From contig OW204009.1 in NCBI GenBank assembly GCA_934047225.1, positions 17,000,898 through 17,064,897 of the forward strand: a DNA stretch of 64,000 bases, given 5' to 3'. Both the position numbers and the translations under genes were made by a program. Positions 10,438 through 22,754 of the stretch are shown one piece after another. The stretch is from Ypsolopha sequella. Lineage: Eukaryota; Arthropoda; Insecta; Lepidoptera; Ypsolophidae. Each line of letters opens with the position of its first letter. The stretch's first letter is position 1. The notes under the pieces are model-generated. The model was given only the letters and a program-made list of their open reading frames with translations. It did not search any database and was not told the DNA's origin.

Positions 10438-10442
10438 AAAAC

Positions 10443-10774
10443 CAAACAGAAAGTCGATTATTTTGCCCTAGGGCTTTATTATTATTTTTTTTTAATTTGT
10501 TTACAATGGTTGGCTAACCTGCAGCCTTTTCTGTGTACCATAGACGTTATACTTTTTTTTCCACTGTTTAACGGCTCTGGATACAGTCCTTTTGAGCCAA
10601 TTATAATTTAAAGTTCACAAGATTATATTAGTTTTCATTTCCTCACACTATGCATTGAAAAATGTAGTATGATACACGGGCGTAAAAGCAATAAATTACT
10701 CGGTTACGTTTAAAACAATTTTAAATCATCCTCGTAATTTATTCCTTTGCGCCCTTGTAGCATAAACTACTATA
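10443..10774 (+). repeat. Right piece of repeat family A
   Basis: Continues 650-696 after the gypsy element. It contains the poly-T stretch, TAACCTGCAGCC, GGCTCTGGATACAGTCC, the internal TGCATTGAAAA complement of the start, and the closing hairpin arms near GATACACGGGCGTAA and GCCCTTGTAGCATAAAC. Confidence 0.9.
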
Positions 10775-12035
10775 ATCAATTTTATATTTAGATAATACAT
10801 ATTATATTGTATATTTAAATTGAATACCTTCTTAATCTTTTTATCTAAGATAGGGCACTAAGGGCAGCTACCAGATATGTTATAACTACAGGAAAACAGC
10901 TTTGGGAGACTAACTTTTGGAGCATTTTACTTTTACATTCACAGATTTTGGAAAAAAATTGCAGTCATTGGGAAAACTGTGTTTCTTAAAAATATTTTTA
11001 GGGTTCCGTTGTACCAAAAAGGTACAAAAGGTACCTTTATGGTGAGACAATGTAGTCGGTCTGTCCGTATGTCACAGCCTCATAGCTTTGGCACTGTTAA
11101 AGATAAAGACTTGGAATTTGACACAAAACTAGCATTAACTAACATACTAAAAATTTTGAAACTGTTTAAAATATTTCCGATACAAAAGAAAGAAAAAAAA
11201 ATTAAAAATCCTAAAAATACAATATTATTTCAAATTGTAGATATTAAGGAGCTGATTGTAAAAACATACTTTAACTATATGTACAGGCACTTATATCAAG
11301 AAATATTTGTAAAACCACAAAAAATTTATGTCCCTTATCTCCATAACTGGTGAACCGAAAAATAAGAAAAAGAAAATCTTGGTAATAAGAGGAAAAATAT
11401 AGCCAGTTAAAAAATTCACCGAAACAAAATGACAAAATTAAATTTTTCATCCACAATACGGAACTCTAGGTACGCGAGTCTGACTCGCACTTCACCGGGT
11501 ATTTCTTATTCTTTATTGTGCACAAAATATACACACGTAAACATTAAAATTAGTGTACAGCGGCGAGCTTATCTCTATGAGAGATTTCTTCCAGCAAACC
11601 GAAAAAAGATCAGGAATACATAAAAGAAAAGTAATCATGTAATGTATACAAACGTAGTACTTACCACCAAATAATAAACGAAAATACACTAATTTAACCA
11701 AAGTACAGACATAGATATAAATAAATAATGAATAGAATAGAATAGAAGAATAGAATATAATTTATTTCGCAAGAAGAGAGTACAGTACAAGTTTCAAGAA
11801 TTTATAAGCTTAAAATCTAAGATACACATAAAGTACTAATAACAGATGTACGCCGTTATCCTAGATAGTATTTTACGCCTGTAGTAAGGAATAATAGCCA
11901 CGTTTCCTTGGAGGACAGAATGGGGTAAAAAACATAATGTATTTAGTTAATCGGCTTAACAACATTAACTAGTTATAGGTAAAAGAGAGAGAAAAAGCTA
12001 TGTAAATAAAGGTATAATTTAAGATGTTAAGTATA
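10775..12035. other. Gene-poor stretch with repeat fragments
   Basis: No gene is seen. From 10997 it has the AGGGTTCCGTTGTACC family. At 11520-11595 a piece with GCGGCGAGCTTATCTC resembles, in reverse, 18690-18775 (a retroelement 3' end). At 11738-11770 an (AATAG)n run followed by TTTATTTCGCAAGAAGAG looks like the 3' tail of a minus-strand LINE. Confidence 0.5.
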
Positions 12036-12038
12036 TAT

Positions 12039-12309
12039 ATACAAGGTGAATTTGTGAACATCGTCCAAATTCATACTTGAGCCTTAGTAAGTGATCGGCA
12101 TCACGATCCAATAACGATATTTGTAAAATTCATAAAACGAAATTTCGACTTCCCATAGTAATTCACTCCCAGTCATGGGTGAATCACTATCCACATCGAA
12201 ATTTCATTATACGAATTTCATAAAAATTGTTATCGATTCATGATGCTGATCACTTACCAAGCCTCCAGTATGAATTTGGACGATGATGAAAAAGTCACCT
12301 TGTATATGT
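12039..12309. mobile_element. MITE with ACAAGGTGA terminal inverted repeats
   Basis: Ends ACAAGGTGAATTTG and its complement near TCACCTTGTATAT enclose TGATCGGCATCAC-type inner arms, so almost the whole element folds back. Relatives are at 24477-24697 (nearly full), 51690-51752 (ends only) and 53115-53190 (partial). TA-rich flanks fit a TA or TATA target. Confidence 0.85.
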
Positions 12310-12750
12310 GTATGTGTTAAATATATACCTAATAATACATATTTTTTGATTATTTTACTGATAATAATCATAAGTGATAAGGAATATAAGTCCCTATGAG
12401 GTCAACCAAGGTCAGAGTATAAGAACGCCCAGAAAATGCAAAATAAAATTTGTACCTAAAATAAATTTGCATTAAATTGTATTCCAATAATACCTGCTAT
12501 TTACATAGTTCTATGAATAAATATGTATCCAAGTGCTCGCAGACAGTCAAAGCTTTCTTGGCAATAAGCTGAATGTCAAAGTTTTGGCAAATGTTCACTC
12601 ATCAACAATCTGGTTTTTGTTACGACAAAAAAGCCCATTTCGCTGTTGGGTTTTCATTTTCAAACATTTTTTTGTTTTTTGTGATTGGTTTGTTTTGTTT
12701 ACTCTTTATTGTAGTCCAGTCTATCTAGGAATCTTTGTATGGAGTATGTT

Positions 12751-13029
12751 CTTCTTCTTCTTCTTCGTGTGGAAACTAAATTAAATTAAATCTTTCCAGT
12801 AAGTAGCTACTGTAATAGCTTTGTCATTAGCCTGCATCAGGTCTAAGTGAGTGCAGTAAGCCGGACACAGTGTGCACGACATGAGATGGTCTGTCGTTTG
12901 TGGAACACCGCATAGACAGTTTATGCTAGCATTTTCGGCGGAAATTCCCCAGCGTTTAAGGTTATCCTTGGACCTTCCGACACGAGCTCTAAGACGATTC
13001 AAGGATTTCCATACTAGCCATTTCTGATC
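12751..13029 (-). mobile_element. Short 5'-truncated LINE 3' end
   Basis: A 13-bp target duplication TATGGAGTATGTT flanks it (12738-12750 and 13030-13042). The minus-strand 3' end is a (GAA)n run. It encodes the last part of a LINE ORF2 (next entry). Confidence 0.9.
12781..13002 (-). pseudogene. LINE ORF2 C-terminal remnant with CCHC finger
   Basis: 73 codons include CLCGVPQTTDHLMSCTLC, the C-terminal zinc-finger pattern of Jockey-type LINEs, then a stop just before the (GAA)n tail. Everything upstream of this was lost by 5' truncation. Confidence 0.75.
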
Positions 13030-13065
13030 TATGGAGTATGTTGAATTAAATGTACACTGGGGGAA

Positions 13066-13143
13066 AATTGGAAATATAACAGTTAACTAACTGAACAATT
13101 AAAATTGGAAATATAACAGTTAACTAACTGAACAATTAAAATT
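13066..13143. repeat. Tandem duplication of ~38 bp
   Basis: AATTGGAAATATAACAGTTA and the following AACTAACTGAACAATT appear twice in a row. A run of 11 Gs follows at about 13265-13279. No function is suggested. Confidence 0.8.
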
Positions 13144-13867
13144 CGAAGGAATCCCTAATAAATATTATTTTAAATAAGGACCACGTTAATTAGAACATGG
13201 CTAAGAACAATAAGAGTCTACCTAATTGTTTTGGCAATATTTAAAAAAATATATGTTCTTTCAGGAGGGGGGGGGGGGGAGTGTCAACAATATGAAAATA
13301 CTATTATAATTTTAATAGTGTGTCTTTAATTCAACCTCAAATCTTTCATTTACTGGACTAACTGCAAGTACTAAGATTTTGTGAAATCAGTATTTGGGCC
13401 CGTTAATATTTTGAAACTCACTTGTCTCACATGTCTCAGGACAAGAAAATAGCTAACGATAATGTGTGTAACTTGATTTAAATATTTGTCACACTTAACG
13501 CATACAATTTAACTGCAGCGATGAACCCTGCGACAGGTCAAAATGACAGATAACTGACAGAGCCACAAATTTATCTGTTCTGGTAGGAAAAACAAAGATG
13601 GCTTCTATATTCACTGTTCGATGCTTGTCAAAGTCATCAATCAATCAATCAATCAAATAATTTATTTGTGAAACATAGGTTTACATGCGTAGATGACAAC
13701 AATATTTAATGTGCTCTATGTTTTGCCTCAGAGGCGTACAAAATTTCATAAAACAATAATACACAATAATAAAACAGTTTTTATATAGATGCATTTACAA
13801 TAACATCATAATTAACATTCATGTCATTAAAACAATAAATTAGACAATATAATAAAATTTAACATAA

Positions 13868-14398
13868 TCTAAATATATAAAACAAAGTCGTGTTAGTTAC
13901 ACCACTTATAACTCAAGATCGGCTGGATCGATGTTAGTTATCTCTTTTTTGGTGTATTCTTATCCGCTTCGAATAGCAGAATAAGTAATAAAGTATCGGA
14001 TAAGTTATAGAATAACAATAAATTAATTAATTAATTTTACGAATGCAAACAGCATGTGGTGCCATCTGTTGACAAAACTACGCATATAAAAGAAACCTAT
14101 TTATCTAGCGTTCTGATATCATAAAATAACATCTAAACCCCAAGTTTTAAAAATCGCTTAGTTATTCCAAGAACTATTATTTCTGCATATATTCAATACC
14201 CTACGCTAAGCCTAACAACGGTACTGAAACTACTACATGGGTCCCTGCCATTCTTCTTTCGCAATGGCAAGCAATAAAACATTTCTGTATTTGCAAAAAA
14301 GTTGTATTAATGTTAATGAAATCCTAAATTAAGTTTAACTAAAGTTAACACGATATTATTAGACTGTTAGGCGGAACGAAGTTCGCCGGGTCTGCTAG
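13868..14398 (+). mobile_element. Non-autonomous Helitron (lepidopteran type)
   Basis: It starts TCTAAATATATAAAAC followed by AGTCGTGTTAGTTACACC, the 5' end familiar from lepidopteran Helitrons. It ends with a hairpin (GGCGGAACGAAGTTCGCC), then GGGTCTGCTAG. It sits between A and T with no target duplication, as Helitrons do. At 531 bp it encodes no Rep/helicase. Confidence 0.88.
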
Positions 14399-14468
14399 TA
14401 CTTAATAAACTCAAAAAATGTCGCAGTTATAGGATAATAAAAAGCCCTATGGAAATTAATAATTTCAT

Positions 14469-15008
14469 TTAACATTTGTCAAGAAACTCAGAAATAGTAT
14501 AATAGCATTTTTCAATAAGGTATGTCCAGAGTTTGTATTTAAAATGTATCAAGTCCAGGTTTTTTATTTCATGAGGCAAGTTGTTATAGATTTTAGGTCC
14601 CATGCGTACTATGCTATTATGTATTAGGGTTGTGTTGCTCTTTTCAATGTAAAGTCTATTTCTATTTCGTAGCTGCTTATCGTTTACCTGAGAAATTTTC
14701 TTAAATAGTTCAGGGTTTGTTTTCACAAATAATGAAGCTTCGTAAATATACATACATGGTAGCGTAAGAATCTTTAGCTCCTTAAAATGAGGCTTACATG
14801 TATCTCTAGATTGTAAACCACATATAGCCCTGATACACTTCTTTTGAGCCTTAAAGACCAAATTTACATCTGTGGAATTGCCCCAAAAAATTAATCCATA
14901 GCGAAGAACTGAAGCAGCATATCCGTGATATGCTGTCGTCAATGTCTGAAGGTTAACAACTTTTGTCATGCGAAATGTTTGTTTATAACTCTTTGAAACC
15001 CGTTGCAC
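14469..15008 (-). pseudogene. LINE ORF2 C-terminal fragment
   Basis: 179 codons. AYHGYAASVLRYGLIFWG and AQKKCIRAICGLQSRDTCK are the RT thumb/connection segments of a Jockey/CR1-type LINE. They align well with AYHGYVMSLLRYGLILWG in the longer RT at 55117-56691. The catalytic RT domain is absent because the element is 5'-truncated. Confidence 0.85.
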
Positions 15009-15010
15009 AC

Positions 15011-17214
15011 TTGATGGCTACGGACGCTTCGCCCTTATTAAGTGATAATGAGAAGTCAACAGATTAAAGTTATTCTGTTTCAAAATAACTGCAGTTTTGT
15101 TCATTGTGTCAAAGGGGGCATGATCCAGGACTTTTTTCCCATAGTGCCCCCATATTTACACCCCAATCACAGTTTTTCATTTACAAATCATTTTATTGGT
15201 TTAACACCTGACACAAACATTGCATGTGCTTTCATACAACTTAGTGCTGAGTTATAATGGTGTTTGGTAAATATTGCCCAAATTGGTATCCTTTTTTAAT
15301 AAGACATTAATCACATCTATTTGTTGGTTGAGGAAAATAAAACAAAGGAATACAATGTATTTTGTTTCATTATTTGTAAACGTGAAGCGAAATTTCAATT
15401 TTCAAAAAATCATAACTCAAGAACTATGGATTTTCTCAAGCTGAAATTTCAGGACAATAAACCTAGCAACTATACAATATAAATTAAATACTAAAGAGAA
15501 AATATTTAAATGTAGAGCCCTCCAAATTGCTCAAAAGAACTAATTCAAGATGTACATTTTAGAAAACTTATCATTTGTACTTGAATGACAAAGTAATAAA
15601 GATGAATTTTCAATCAACCATTCCAGTACCTGACGATTACGTACACGGACATTAAAAAAGTTTAGGACATTTACGCATATTTAGTAGTTTGAGACATAAC
15701 TATAAAGGTATAGGCAGCCAGTGCCAACATATCGCTTTGTTTTTGTTCCTGAGCCATCATCTAGTTGTATATTGTTGATTGAAGGTGCCATAGTAACAAA
15801 GCCAGCCATATGTTTCAATATTATCAACACAAGTACTATAAAAATTAACAATGGAACTGATTAGAATCAATGGTAGTAGATTATTTAAATGAATTTTCAA
15901 TGCAATGTAGTAAGGAGTGTTTATCTACAGTAGATATCATTCTGTGAAAGTTATTACTAATTTGTCTAGGTGTTGTGAAATTAAGAATAGAAAGGTACCA
16001 AGGGCTTTGGCGCGAAAAAATGGTTTTCGCATACGAATTTCTTACCAAAATTAGGACATTAGATGCGTAATTAACTCATAGGATAAGATTCTCATAGAAA
16101 ATTATGAAAAATATAGATATTTATGCTCACCTCAAGTCACTTTATAGATGTTTTCTTGCAGAGTTCAAGGTCGTACAGGTTTTCTGCCCAAACTGTATCC
16201 AGTCCGGTTGGCGGAGCGTCTGTGAGTCAACAAAGCGCGTAACAAACACGGGAGCACTGCCAAATAATTGATAATGACGTAAATGAAACGACAACAACAA
16301 TAAATACATGGCAACTGAATAAATACCGATTTTTGCTCACTGAGATAAACAGAAAGCTTATTTACCTAGGTTGGACTACGTTAAGATTCGCATTGGAACC
16401 AATTCATAGTACTCTTTGATTGGAACTGTGAAACAGGAAATTATCAAAGTACTATACTGTGTAATAGTTCATAAAATTACGTTATTTTATGTACTATTGC
16501 AAAAGGCTGTGAAATGATACAGCCATGTCAAAATTTCCGCACTGGCTAAATCCACCTAGGCTACGTTTCAGAACGTGTGATCTTCGTGCGAAATTTCACT
16601 CGTTTTTAAGAAAGAGACAAAGCTATATACCAGAAAGAGAAAGAAAGATCTGGTTTTGAAACGCTTGCGAGTGATTCCCGTGAGAAAAGCGTTTTGAAAC
16701 GGTCTGGAGTGACACACGTCAAGTAAATACATAACCTCAAATCAAAATAAATAAATTAAGTAAAGTAGCTAAATACCTATTGCTTTTAATATGGATGGCA
16801 TTGCAACCTTTGCATTTGCAAACCATAATCCTGTCGAAGCAGTTTCGAAACATTTTCCCGTATTCGTACGGAAATGTTGAATTCTATTTTCAAAAATTGT
16901 CCGAATCCCGCGAAAAATCCGAAATGACAACTGTCAGGCGAATTTTAACGGTACCCAAACAGAGTTACACCGCGTTCCGAATGACAATATAATCGATTTT
17001 ATCGCGTCAACGGCCATTCCGAGTCGATGTTAGCGCGATAACGATAGCCCTACAATGGTCGCTATGACGTCATAGATGACATCATGAACGACGCCATGTT
17101 GTGCTATCATCGTCCATGCTTTATAGCGTTTGCACTGTGGGCGATCTATGAAAAGTGACAGCCGGCTGGCGGCAATTTTAAAAATAATTTATTAGGTGTT
17201 AAGAGTTTATTATT
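15011..17214. other. No gene recognised
   Basis: AT-rich sequence without a convincing reading frame. From 16550 onward GC content rises and short blocks related to 'GTTTTGAAACG' appear in both orientations (16650, 16695), suggesting decayed repeat material. No protein family is recognised. Confidence 0.5.
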
Positions 17215-17480
17215 AAACCATAACTCAAAGATTGAAGTTAGAGTAAATCACTTCTTGGACCTAGTAAAGTAGTATACCATTTGTATTTACGTAACGTAAA
17301 ACAAATTCCTAAAAATTTTGTCACTTTCAAGTGTCAACGTCCATGTCGCGTTCAAAAGCGTTCCGAATGGATCATAAGTTTAAGCAGTGATGGACGCCAT
17401 TGTCCATTCGGAATGACTTGATGGGCGTGAGAAGTTTGATGGTAGTGTTGGCACTATTAGCGTCATGCGGAACGCTCTGT
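17215..17480. repeat. Left arm of a long-range inverted repeat (partner 21525-21790)
   Basis: This arm reads forward from AACTCAAAGATTGAAG through AATCACTTCTTGGACCTAGT, CATTCGGAATGACTTGATGG and TTAGCGTCATGCGGAACG. The partner 4.3 kb away carries the same blocks in reverse order and complement (GTTCCGCATGGCGCTAA ... TAGGTCCAAGAAGTGATTTC). The arms are diverged. They may be ends of one old element, or two inserted copies of one family. Confidence 0.75.
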
Positions 17481-17639
17481 TAGAAATCGCACTTGTCAGT
17501 GCGATATTCACATTTCCCGAAAGCGTTTCTAAACACTTAGCGCAACTGTCAGGTAACAGTTCGTTTACCCTCGGTTTCACTCGGGTCGATTTTTGAACGA
17601 TGCAGGGTAAAATTCGCATCGCTCCGAGTGATAATCACA

Positions 17640-17951
17640 CGTTACGAAACGTACCCCTAATGACTTTTTTTTTTTTCAAAATGGCGGACTTCCCACCTCA
17701 TGTCAAAAACAGCTGGAGCGATTGTTATTGCTAAATACACCTCATGACGTTTGTCTATTGTCTATGCATTTTTGGATAACCTACAAAATATTTTGTGTGT
17801 AAACCTAAACGCCGACCGATCGATGACTTCGATTGATTTTTCCTCACCAATTTTCCATGAAAATACTGATGATATTTCAATTAACAAAACAACAGAATGT
17901 ACAAAAGGGAGGAGCGGCTTAATTTTGCAGTTGTGTTGGTGACGAGCGAAA
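17640..17951 (+). CDS. Possible first exon of a small gene (unknown)
   Basis: A GC-richer patch follows CAAAATGGCGGACTTCCC and ends at a strong donor (GAAAC|GTAAGT, 17952). A short frame from the ATG at about 17898 (MYKREERLNFAVVLVTSE) ends in phase 2, which would join correctly to the exon at 18366. Other frames and starts are equally open, so the coding part is uncertain. The exon limits upstream are not determined. Confidence 0.25.
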
Positions 17952-18365
17952 CGTAAGTAAATTAGCTTAATTTTTCGCAAACAATATGTAACACTTACAT
18001 GCCAGAAAAGGGAAGAGGCCAGGAAGACATTACAGAGCAAGAGCGGAAGATATGTAATAGAAATAACTGGTCAGGCAGCAATTAACGGGTTCTCTAGTCA
18101 AGACTTCACTGGCAAAGTTAAAATATATTGTAGCAGCTATCGATTAGGCCTATCTTTCAAAGTTATGTCTGAATAACATACAGTTCAGTTATCCCATCTA
18201 CTGCTCTGACATATGACCTGGGACCAAAACACTGGTACATGTGGTTTACATGATGGATGACACTTGTTCAAAAGCCTTCAAAATCCCATTTCTTCATGGT
18301 GTAGTGAAATTATTTGTTTTTCTTTCTGTAATACTTGTGTTAAGTGATATTATTAAATTTTTTCA

Positions 18366-18532
18366 GAGATGCCAAAGGATGGTGGAGTCTCTATGCCTGG
18401 CCTGACCAGGGCACTCTTATTCTACCTGAGGACCCCTGGTCGCCTATTCCTAACCCAGATCTAGATCAAGCACCATTCACAGAGCCCGTGGAACTTGCCC
18501 TGTCCCCGCCTGAACTTGCATATGGAACATAA
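18366..18532 (+). CDS. Possible terminal exon of a small host gene (unknown)
   Basis: A good acceptor (TTAAATTTTTTCAG) precedes an open frame DAKGWWSLYAWPDQG, then LPEDPWSPIPNPDLDQ and ELALSPPELAYGT, followed by a stop. An AATAAA signal lies about 50 nt downstream (near 18583). Composition is unlike the AT-rich surroundings and unlike any transposon protein I recognise. Tryptophan/proline content suggests a real small protein. A second frame (MPKDGGVSMPGLTRALL) is open for about 30 codons, so the frame is not certain. Confidence 0.4.
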
Positions 18533-18879
18533 GCCAAGTCAATGGGCAGAAGGCTACAGTTTAATATATAATTTGTAAGAATAAATAATTTCTATTTATG
18601 TAGAATATTTTTCGTATAATTTTTTTAGTGCTATCTTTACGTATAATAGTTATGAGATAAGATTACTGATTCATTCCAAGCAATCTTAGAGATAAGCTCG
18701 CCGCTGTGTTCAACTTTAAATTGCAATGCTTGTTTTTTTATATTTTTCCGTGTATGTACAATAAAGAACAAGAATAAGAAATAAAATGTATTATTTTGTA
18801 ACATGAAATTATAATATGAATATAAAAACTTTCCCTTTTATATTATTTACTGCTGCGGCTCGACTTTACCACTATCTTA

Positions 18880-19170
18880 CTGGCAAACCCACCCGAGTTA
18901 AGTTATTCAGGGAGAGTATAAGAGGACAGCTCTCAAACAGGCACAACCAGGTAGCCCATAGTGTTTAAGACTGTTATAGCCGGGCGTTTAACCAAACAGA
19001 CTGGTGACGGGCAGTGGTGTCACTGATGCGAGGGTTTTGGCACCATGCTCACCAGCCCGCCTGCCCAGCGTGTGAGTATGATGGGCATCACTTCCAAGAG
19101 GACCACCAAGAGAGGCGAAATCTTGGAAAGGCCTATGTCCAGCAGTGTAAAAAGACAGGCTGATGGATAG
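18880..19170 (+). repeat. LINE 3'-end repeat (GGTGACGGGCAG family), copy 1
   Basis: Diagnostic blocks: CAGACTGGTGACGGGCAG, CTGCCCAGCGTGTGAGT and GGCCTATGTCCAGCAGTG. The last reads AYVQQ, the terminal residues of RTE-like LINE ORFs. Other copies: 28282-28555, 59570-60055, 60900-61215. Confidence 0.8.
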
Positions 19171-19604
19171 ATGGATGCTGCTGATTGATTAACACATGGA
19201 ATATGACGAAATCATCATATTTATTTGATGAATTGCAATGGTACAAACAAAATTCACATGAAATCATCGTCTTTTTTTTGGTCGTAGACATTCGAAGAAG
19301 AAAATCTAAACAGCAAACGAAATAATTTACAACTTTCTACGCTACGCGGGCATCTACCTAAACCATTATTCATCCAACGTTAAGCCAACAGCTGGCTATA
19401 GTCATAATACTCCTAAAGCAACGTTTTAAAATAAACCAACAGATTGCATTGAAACCGTTGACCAATTGTTGCCAACTCTATTGTAATATTTTCGTCGAAG
19501 ATTCCACTGAATTTTGTTCTTACCTATAAAAAATATAAAATTTATGTTTACGAACATGAAATCCGATGGAATAGTGCAAATACATTATAATTTCTACTAT
19601 AGCT

Positions 19605-20908
19605 TGACCGTCCTAAAGTTGGCCTTTCCTAGTTTTGCGGGACGCAAGGGGGCGGGTGCACGCGGTTACACGCGGTATTTCCACGTCATGATGTGTCTAA
19701 AGACTAATTTAAGAAATATGACTACGGTGTGAGAGTTTGATAATAAATAGTAAACGTATACATACACTGAAACACAATAAATACCCATTATATTTTTAAA
19801 TATACACGATAAAAAGAACAATGGAAATTGGTATTGAACCTTTTGGTAAGACATTAAGAATGATTTGTTTCAGAAAATCATCTTCCAAGGAGGTAAAATA
19901 TAAAAAATATCGGCCAAGTGCGAGTCGGACTCGCGCACGAAGGGTTCCGTACGATTATCTATAAAAACGTAAAAAAACATGATGTCTGTTGTATGGGAGC
20001 CTCCTTAAATATTTATTTTATTGTGTTTTTTAGTATTTGTTATAGCAACAACAGAAATACACCATCTGTGAAAATTTCAACTGTCTAACTATCACGGTTC
20101 ATAAGATACAGCCTGGTGACAGATGGACAGACGGACAGACAGACGGACAGCAGAGTCTTAGTAATAGGGTCCCGTTGGTTACCCTTTGGGTACGGAACAC
20201 TACAAAAGGTCTCACAAATAAAATTACAAGGTACTATTTTTTGCCCATGTCCCATAAATTATTACTTGCCATCTCCTCCTTCTTTTTTCTTTTTAAAATA
20301 GTTTTGCTACATTTAATAATATTATTTTTGCTTGATGGTTTAACTTTTTACTACGCAGAGTCGGTAAATCCATGTTTACAAAATGTGTGACAGGCACATA
20401 GCTTTATTTAAAAACAAGGCGTTGCTTAGCAACGAAATGGATACTGAAATGCCTTGTGTATCCGTGCGCACATGCGCGTGCAAACGTGCTGGGTACTTCC
20501 GAACTCGTAACAAAATGTTCAACCCATGACTCATAAGTACTCACAACCAAAAATAATTATTCCGTTTCTAACTTCGACAAAATTCGTTCCGATCTCTACA
20601 CATTTCGGCTGATTGAGGTAGTAATGATAGCAAAAAAAGACTAAAATATTTATCAATTATTTATTTTTGTGTTTTCTTATTAAACTTAGTATGGGAATCA
20701 CAAAAAAAATTCAAGAATACACACAGGTATCTGTTACCAATATTGCAGTCTGGATAAATTACCCAATAATGTTAGGCAATACAATGAACACGCCACAAAA
20801 TTTTAGAGGTTTGAAAGTCGTGGATCGAGATTGGAAGCACCCAGCGTGTTCCCCCTCCTACGTCCCGCGAACCTAGGAAAGGCCAACTTTATGGCGGTCA
20901 AGGTATAA
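19605..20908. mobile_element. 1.3-kb element with ~50-bp terminal inverted repeats
   Basis: Left end CTTGACCGTCCTAAAGTTGG and CCTTTCCTAG; right end GAACCTAGGAAAGGCCAACT and GGCGGTCAAGG. TATA-type flanks are on both sides. It encodes no transposase and contains a second repeat at 19908-20212. Confidence 0.75.
19908..20212 (+). repeat. Lepidopteran GGCCAAGTGCGAGTCGG repeat
   Basis: It begins CGGCCAAGTGCGAGTCGG, has the (GGACAGAC)n stretch near 20125, and ends GTTGGTTACCCTTTGGGTAC. The inverted, partly rearranged copy is at 53262-53620. Related ends are widespread in moths; no coding capacity. Confidence 0.85.
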
Positions 20909-21524
20909 ATAGTTCGTCAATCTTATAAGAAACGTTTGTATAATTTTACATTTGCTGTCAATGTTACAAGCAATGACTTTATTTATTCCTTACAATGTCG
21001 GGAAAAAATGTAAGGGCAACACTATTGAAAAAGGAAAATTAAAAAAAGTGGCCATTTTTTTTAATATTAGGTGTATTTAGACATGGCCCAAAATTTCAAA
21101 AACCTAGGTTGCGTTCCTAAACGCCCGGGTAAATTGTCGCGTTTAGAACTACGCATCGCTCCGCAGCTGATGAACTATGCAACGGGTTGCGGCGGTAGTG
21201 GATGTGTGATTATTCTGACTGAGGTGATGAGATGAACGACCATTTATTTATCTGTCTAAATGACAGATAACATATAAAGCCACAAACTTATCTGTTTCGG
21301 TGGGCCAAACTAACATAGCTTCTATATTCACGAAATGACACTCTTTGCTACCGGTACAGATAAGTTTGTGGCTTGTTTACAAAAATGAAGCAGAGAGCAT
21401 CGGAAATCATTTGTGATTCGGAAATCGCTGCATACTTCATCGCTGCAGGCAACGCATGGTGTTAAACGCTACAAATGTAAAATTGAACTGTCAAATCAAA
21501 GTTTACTTTGAGTTTACTTTCCAA

Positions 21525-21790
21525 TCAGCGCGTTCCGCATGGCGCTAATAGTGCTAAAACTACCATCAAAATTCTCACGCCCATCAAGTCGTTCCGAATG
21601 AAAAATGGCGTCCATCACTACCTACTTAAACTTATGATATTCATAACTCTTTTGAACTCGACATGGACTTTCACACTTGAAAGTGACAGAATTTGTAGGA
21701 ATTTGTTTACGTATACAAAGGGTAGGTATACTACTTTACTAGGTCCAAGAAGTGATTTCTTCTAATTACAATATTTGAATCATGATTTAA
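21525..21790. repeat. Right arm of the long-range inverted repeat
   Basis: Reverse-complement relative of 17215-17480 (see there). Confidence 0.75.
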
Positions 21791-21934
21791 CATGTAATGT
21801 AATACGAGTAGTATACAATAATAATAAATCATTAATTATCAGGCATCTGTGGCCATAGATAAATAACTTACAAAATAACATATACCTATACAGTATATTG
21901 TTCGATACAAAAATGAGTTAGTAAATAAGTCACA

Positions 21935-22754
21935 TCACTTTGTATTATCTCTTTGTGCTGTCCTGTGGCACCTGTCCGTGGAAGCGATGGAACACCACGC
22001 CCTGTAGCAAAAAGTTTTCTTCCATGACAAGGTGAAGAAAGTATTCGGTACTCGCACCACCAACACCAAAAAGTTGACGTTGCGGCGCAACTCCAGCAAC
22101 TGCACCCTCGGTGGGTACCACATTTTTTGGCACACGTACTCCACGATGACATCCACCTTAGTGATATAATGCAGGCAGGAGATGTACACCAGCGTGTTTG
22201 GCTTAGCGGCACGCAACTTCAGGTTGGGCTCCTCAGGAGCTTTGCCACAGCGGTTCTGGGTCGTTTGCGGTAGGCGCTTTCGCCTTTGCGCCGTGACGAA
22301 ACGATAATCGTTAGCCCAGTTCAGCTCCTTTTCTGGCACGGGCTTCTTACTGGAAGCGGCAGGGGCTTTCACAGTGACCCTGGTGAAATCTCGATAATGA
22401 GGCTTCGCCGGAGCTGCAGACACGGGCAGCGGGTGGGGTGAGGGCTGTAAGGTACACTGGTGGTGCATTCTTCAAACTGCTGACGCGGAGATCAACGTAG
22501 GTATATCGAGGCCCGCTCTGCGATGCGTGTTTACGTAGGGCATCAACTGGTGAACTAGTAACCGCCACAGTGTTGCGAAGCAAAATGAGTTCTTTACGCA
22601 AATCTGCGACGGTTTTCTGGGATGCATCCATTTTCGCTAGCACATTCGCAAGACTGGCCTTCAGAAGCACAATGTTTTTCTGTAGGTTTGTTACATGGGC
22701 GTCATTAAACATTTCTTTAGAAAAAATGGCACGTTGATCCATAAAGGTCGCCAT
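21935..22754 (-). pseudogene. Retroelement ORF1-like gene, broken by frameshifts
   Basis: It starts MATFMDQRAIFSKEMF (22754). About 45 residues of heptad-like pattern follow (LQKNIVLLKASLANVLAKM ... VADLRKELILLRN), probably a coiled coil. A frameshift near 22450 is needed to continue into RFVTAQRRKRLPQTT and the domain KPNTLVYISCLHYITKVDVI / VEYVCQKMWYPPRVQLLELR. A second shift near 22060 is needed to reach EENFLLQGVVFHRFHG. The last two blocks resemble a protein carried by insect non-LTR elements (a small RNA-binding-like fold followed by 'xGVxFRRFRG'). That family link is from memory and only moderately secure. It is not a working gene. Confidence 0.65.

Larger units (their letters stand above)
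13641..15010 (-). mobile_element. 5'-truncated LINE with (TTGA)n tail, split by a Helitron
   Basis: Minus-strand ORF2 end at 14469-15008, then a 3' region that skips 13868-14398 (Helitron) and resumes to a (TCAA)n run at 13641-13665. Tandem-repeat tails like this are usual for CR1/Jockey-group LINEs. It belongs to the same family as the LINE at 54917-57000 by protein similarity. Confidence 0.8.

Noticed and set aside
17751..18040. Overlapping 63- and 92-codon frames on opposite strands as genes
   Set aside because: Random-looking composition and no family features; the minus frame has no supporting signals.
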